Of a stretch of 64,000 nucleotides of DNA, positions 63,158 to 64,000 are shown in pieces. This DNA comes from Deltaproteobacteria bacterium (GTDB taxonomy: Bacteria; Desulfobacterota; Desulfuromonadia; Geobacterales; Geobacteraceae). The first letter of the stretch is position 1. Each line of letters begins with the position of its first letter. The position numbers and the translations under genes were made by a program. The stretch is from positions 1 to 64,000 of the forward strand of contig SBEG01000004.1 of the NCBI GenBank assembly GCA_009668975.1. The letters run 5' to 3'. The notes under the pieces are model-generated. The model was not told the DNA's origin. It ran no database searches and saw only the letters and a list, made by a program, of their open reading frames with translations.

Positions 63158-63646
63158 CTACAAGCTTCGGAGATTGCTGAACTCTGCCCACGCGAGAAAA
63201 TATTCAGGCTTCAAGACGTAATCGTAAAGGTTTTCGACGATGTTATAGTGTTCTTTCTCCTGGGCAAGAATCGTGCTCAGCACCTTTTTCAAGCTCTCTT
63301 CCTTGACAGTACCCAGAACATTCTCATAGAACTTGACACTCTCCGCCTCAACGACCAGGGCATGATGGTAACTGTCCAGGCTTTTCTTCAGATGCGAAGC
63401 CGGGTCCGCATCGCCGTAAAACTCGCCAAACACCTTCTGTGCGGCTTCGAGCGCCGGCGAATCGGTAAGCACCCCGCCATTAGACTCTTTTTTCAAGGAC
63501 TGTACAGCCTCATAGTGTTTTTGTTCATCAGCAGCCAAAAGTGTGAAAATGTTCTTTACTCCAGGATGCGATGTTTCCGCAGCAAGTTTTTCGTAATACG
63601 CTTTCACCTCTTGTTCCTTTTCCATCGCAATTTCAAATACGTCCAT
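63158..63646 (-). CDS. Rubrerythrin-like ferritin-family protein
   Basis: A 162-residue ferritin-like four-helix protein. GGAGGT lies five bases before the ATG. Putative diiron ligands: E11/E13 region (MEKEQEVKAYYE), DEQKHYE near 40-46, VEAESVKFYE near 98-107 and QEKEHY near 128-133. There is no rubredoxin domain. It resembles the protein at 6640-7137 in plan but not closely in sequence. Role in oxidant defence or iron handling is inferred. Confidence 0.9.
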   Translation of the reverse strand: MDVFEIAMEKEQEVKAYYEKLAAETSHPGVKNIFTLLAADEQKHYEAVQSLKKESNGGVLTDSPALEAAQKVFGEFYGDADPASHLKKSLDSYHHALVVEAESVKFYENVLGTVKEESLKKVLSTILAQEKEHYNIVENLYDYVLKPEYFLAWAEFSNLRSL

Positions 63647-64000
63647 AACAGACCTCCGGAAAGATGATGTGACGAAATTAATTAAACCGGTTTCTCTCTC
63701 AATTCAGGGTTTGGCTCAAGAAACACCATGCTTTGGCCCCTCTGAAAATAAAGATCCACCGCAAGATTTATCTATACTATCAGAAGTATATTGCCTTGCA
63801 AGAAGGTTGCTTAAGGGTACAACATGTGGGGGAAAGTCGCCAGTACAATTTCTTGTTACCAGCGAAAGTATTACTACCTAATAGGCAAAATATTGGTATA
63901 GAGGGATTGATGCGATGTTACCAAAGGAGACCGCCACTTCAGGATGATGGAAAGAAGAGTGTAAAACAGGCGCCTGTCCCTTCAGCACTTTCTACCTGAA
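63647..64000. other. Window edge, no gene supported
   Basis: 354 bases upstream of the rubrerythrin-like gene. It should hold that gene's promoter, but no clear -35/-10 pair stands out. Frames on the plus strand have poor composition and no ribosome site. Confidence 0.4.

Noticed and set aside
1-64000. CRISPR array or phage region
   Set aside because: No regularly spaced direct repeats, integrase, capsid or tail genes are visible anywhere in the window.

Overview
The window looks like a chromosomal segment of a Desulfuromonadales (Geobacter-like) deltaproteobacterium. The evidence is a tungstate-specific ABC importer, several low-potential ferredoxin-type proteins, a DUF3426 zinc-ribbon protein, GEMM-I riboswitches including one with the A20 base known from Geobacter, many secretion-ATPase-type MshEN domains, and two families of short inverted-repeat elements. 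The genus assignment is inference; no rRNA gene is present.

Left part (1-18 kb), housekeeping and metal metabolism. On the minus strand lie moeA, tupABC with a second substrate-binding protein, a phosphate-selective-type porin, a ferritin-like protein, tcdA and a TatD nuclease. On the plus strand lie a HAD phosphatase fused in frame to a full-length aspartase, a NifU C-terminal protein and a cardiolipin-synthase-type PLD. A DUF362 ferredoxin protein, a 2x[4Fe-4S] ferredoxin, a zinc-ribbon membrane protein, hpt, a DUF1573 protein and tRNA-Arg(CCG) follow.

Middle part (18.4-42 kb), surface structures on the plus strand. A tad/Flp pilus locus runs: two flp pilins, tadE, cpaB, cpaC, tadG, an AT-rich ankyrin protein, cpaE, cpaF, tadB, tadC, and a 25-codon hydrophobic ORF. 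It has no prepilin peptidase or TadD. A glycan or lipid-linked sugar cluster follows: methyltransferase, GT2, three multi-spanning GT-C-like proteins and a PAP2 phosphatase. Then come a TonB-like membrane-anchored protein, a PilZ protein and an AAA ATPase with an MshEN-like N-terminus.

Central highlight (42-49 kb, minus strand). This is an archaic (Csu-type, spore-coat-U) chaperone-usher pilus operon. Its leader contains two tandem GEMM-I riboswitches, each followed by its own intrinsic terminator, downstream of a candidate sigma-54 promoter. The distal aptamer carries A at position 20 (the cGAMP-type base) and the proximal one carries G20 (the c-di-GMP-type base). The gene just upstream encodes three MshEN domains, then a signal-like membrane segment, then a pilin-like beta domain. 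Together with the PilZ/MshEN-ATPase pair converging from the other side, this suggests a pilus system read out by cyclic dinucleotides at both RNA and protein level.

Right part (49-64 kb). Two radical-SAM proteins and a fasciclin protein are followed by a pilT-like 3' relic. A GspE/PilB-type ATPase with two MshEN domains heads a minus-strand group with an exported protein and a pseudo-receiver membrane protein. A LysM/TPR gene follows that ends exactly in one short inverted-repeat element. A large TPR/beta-sandwich exported protein stops a few bases from a second element. The window ends with an inositol-monophosphatase-family protein and a rubrerythrin-like protein.
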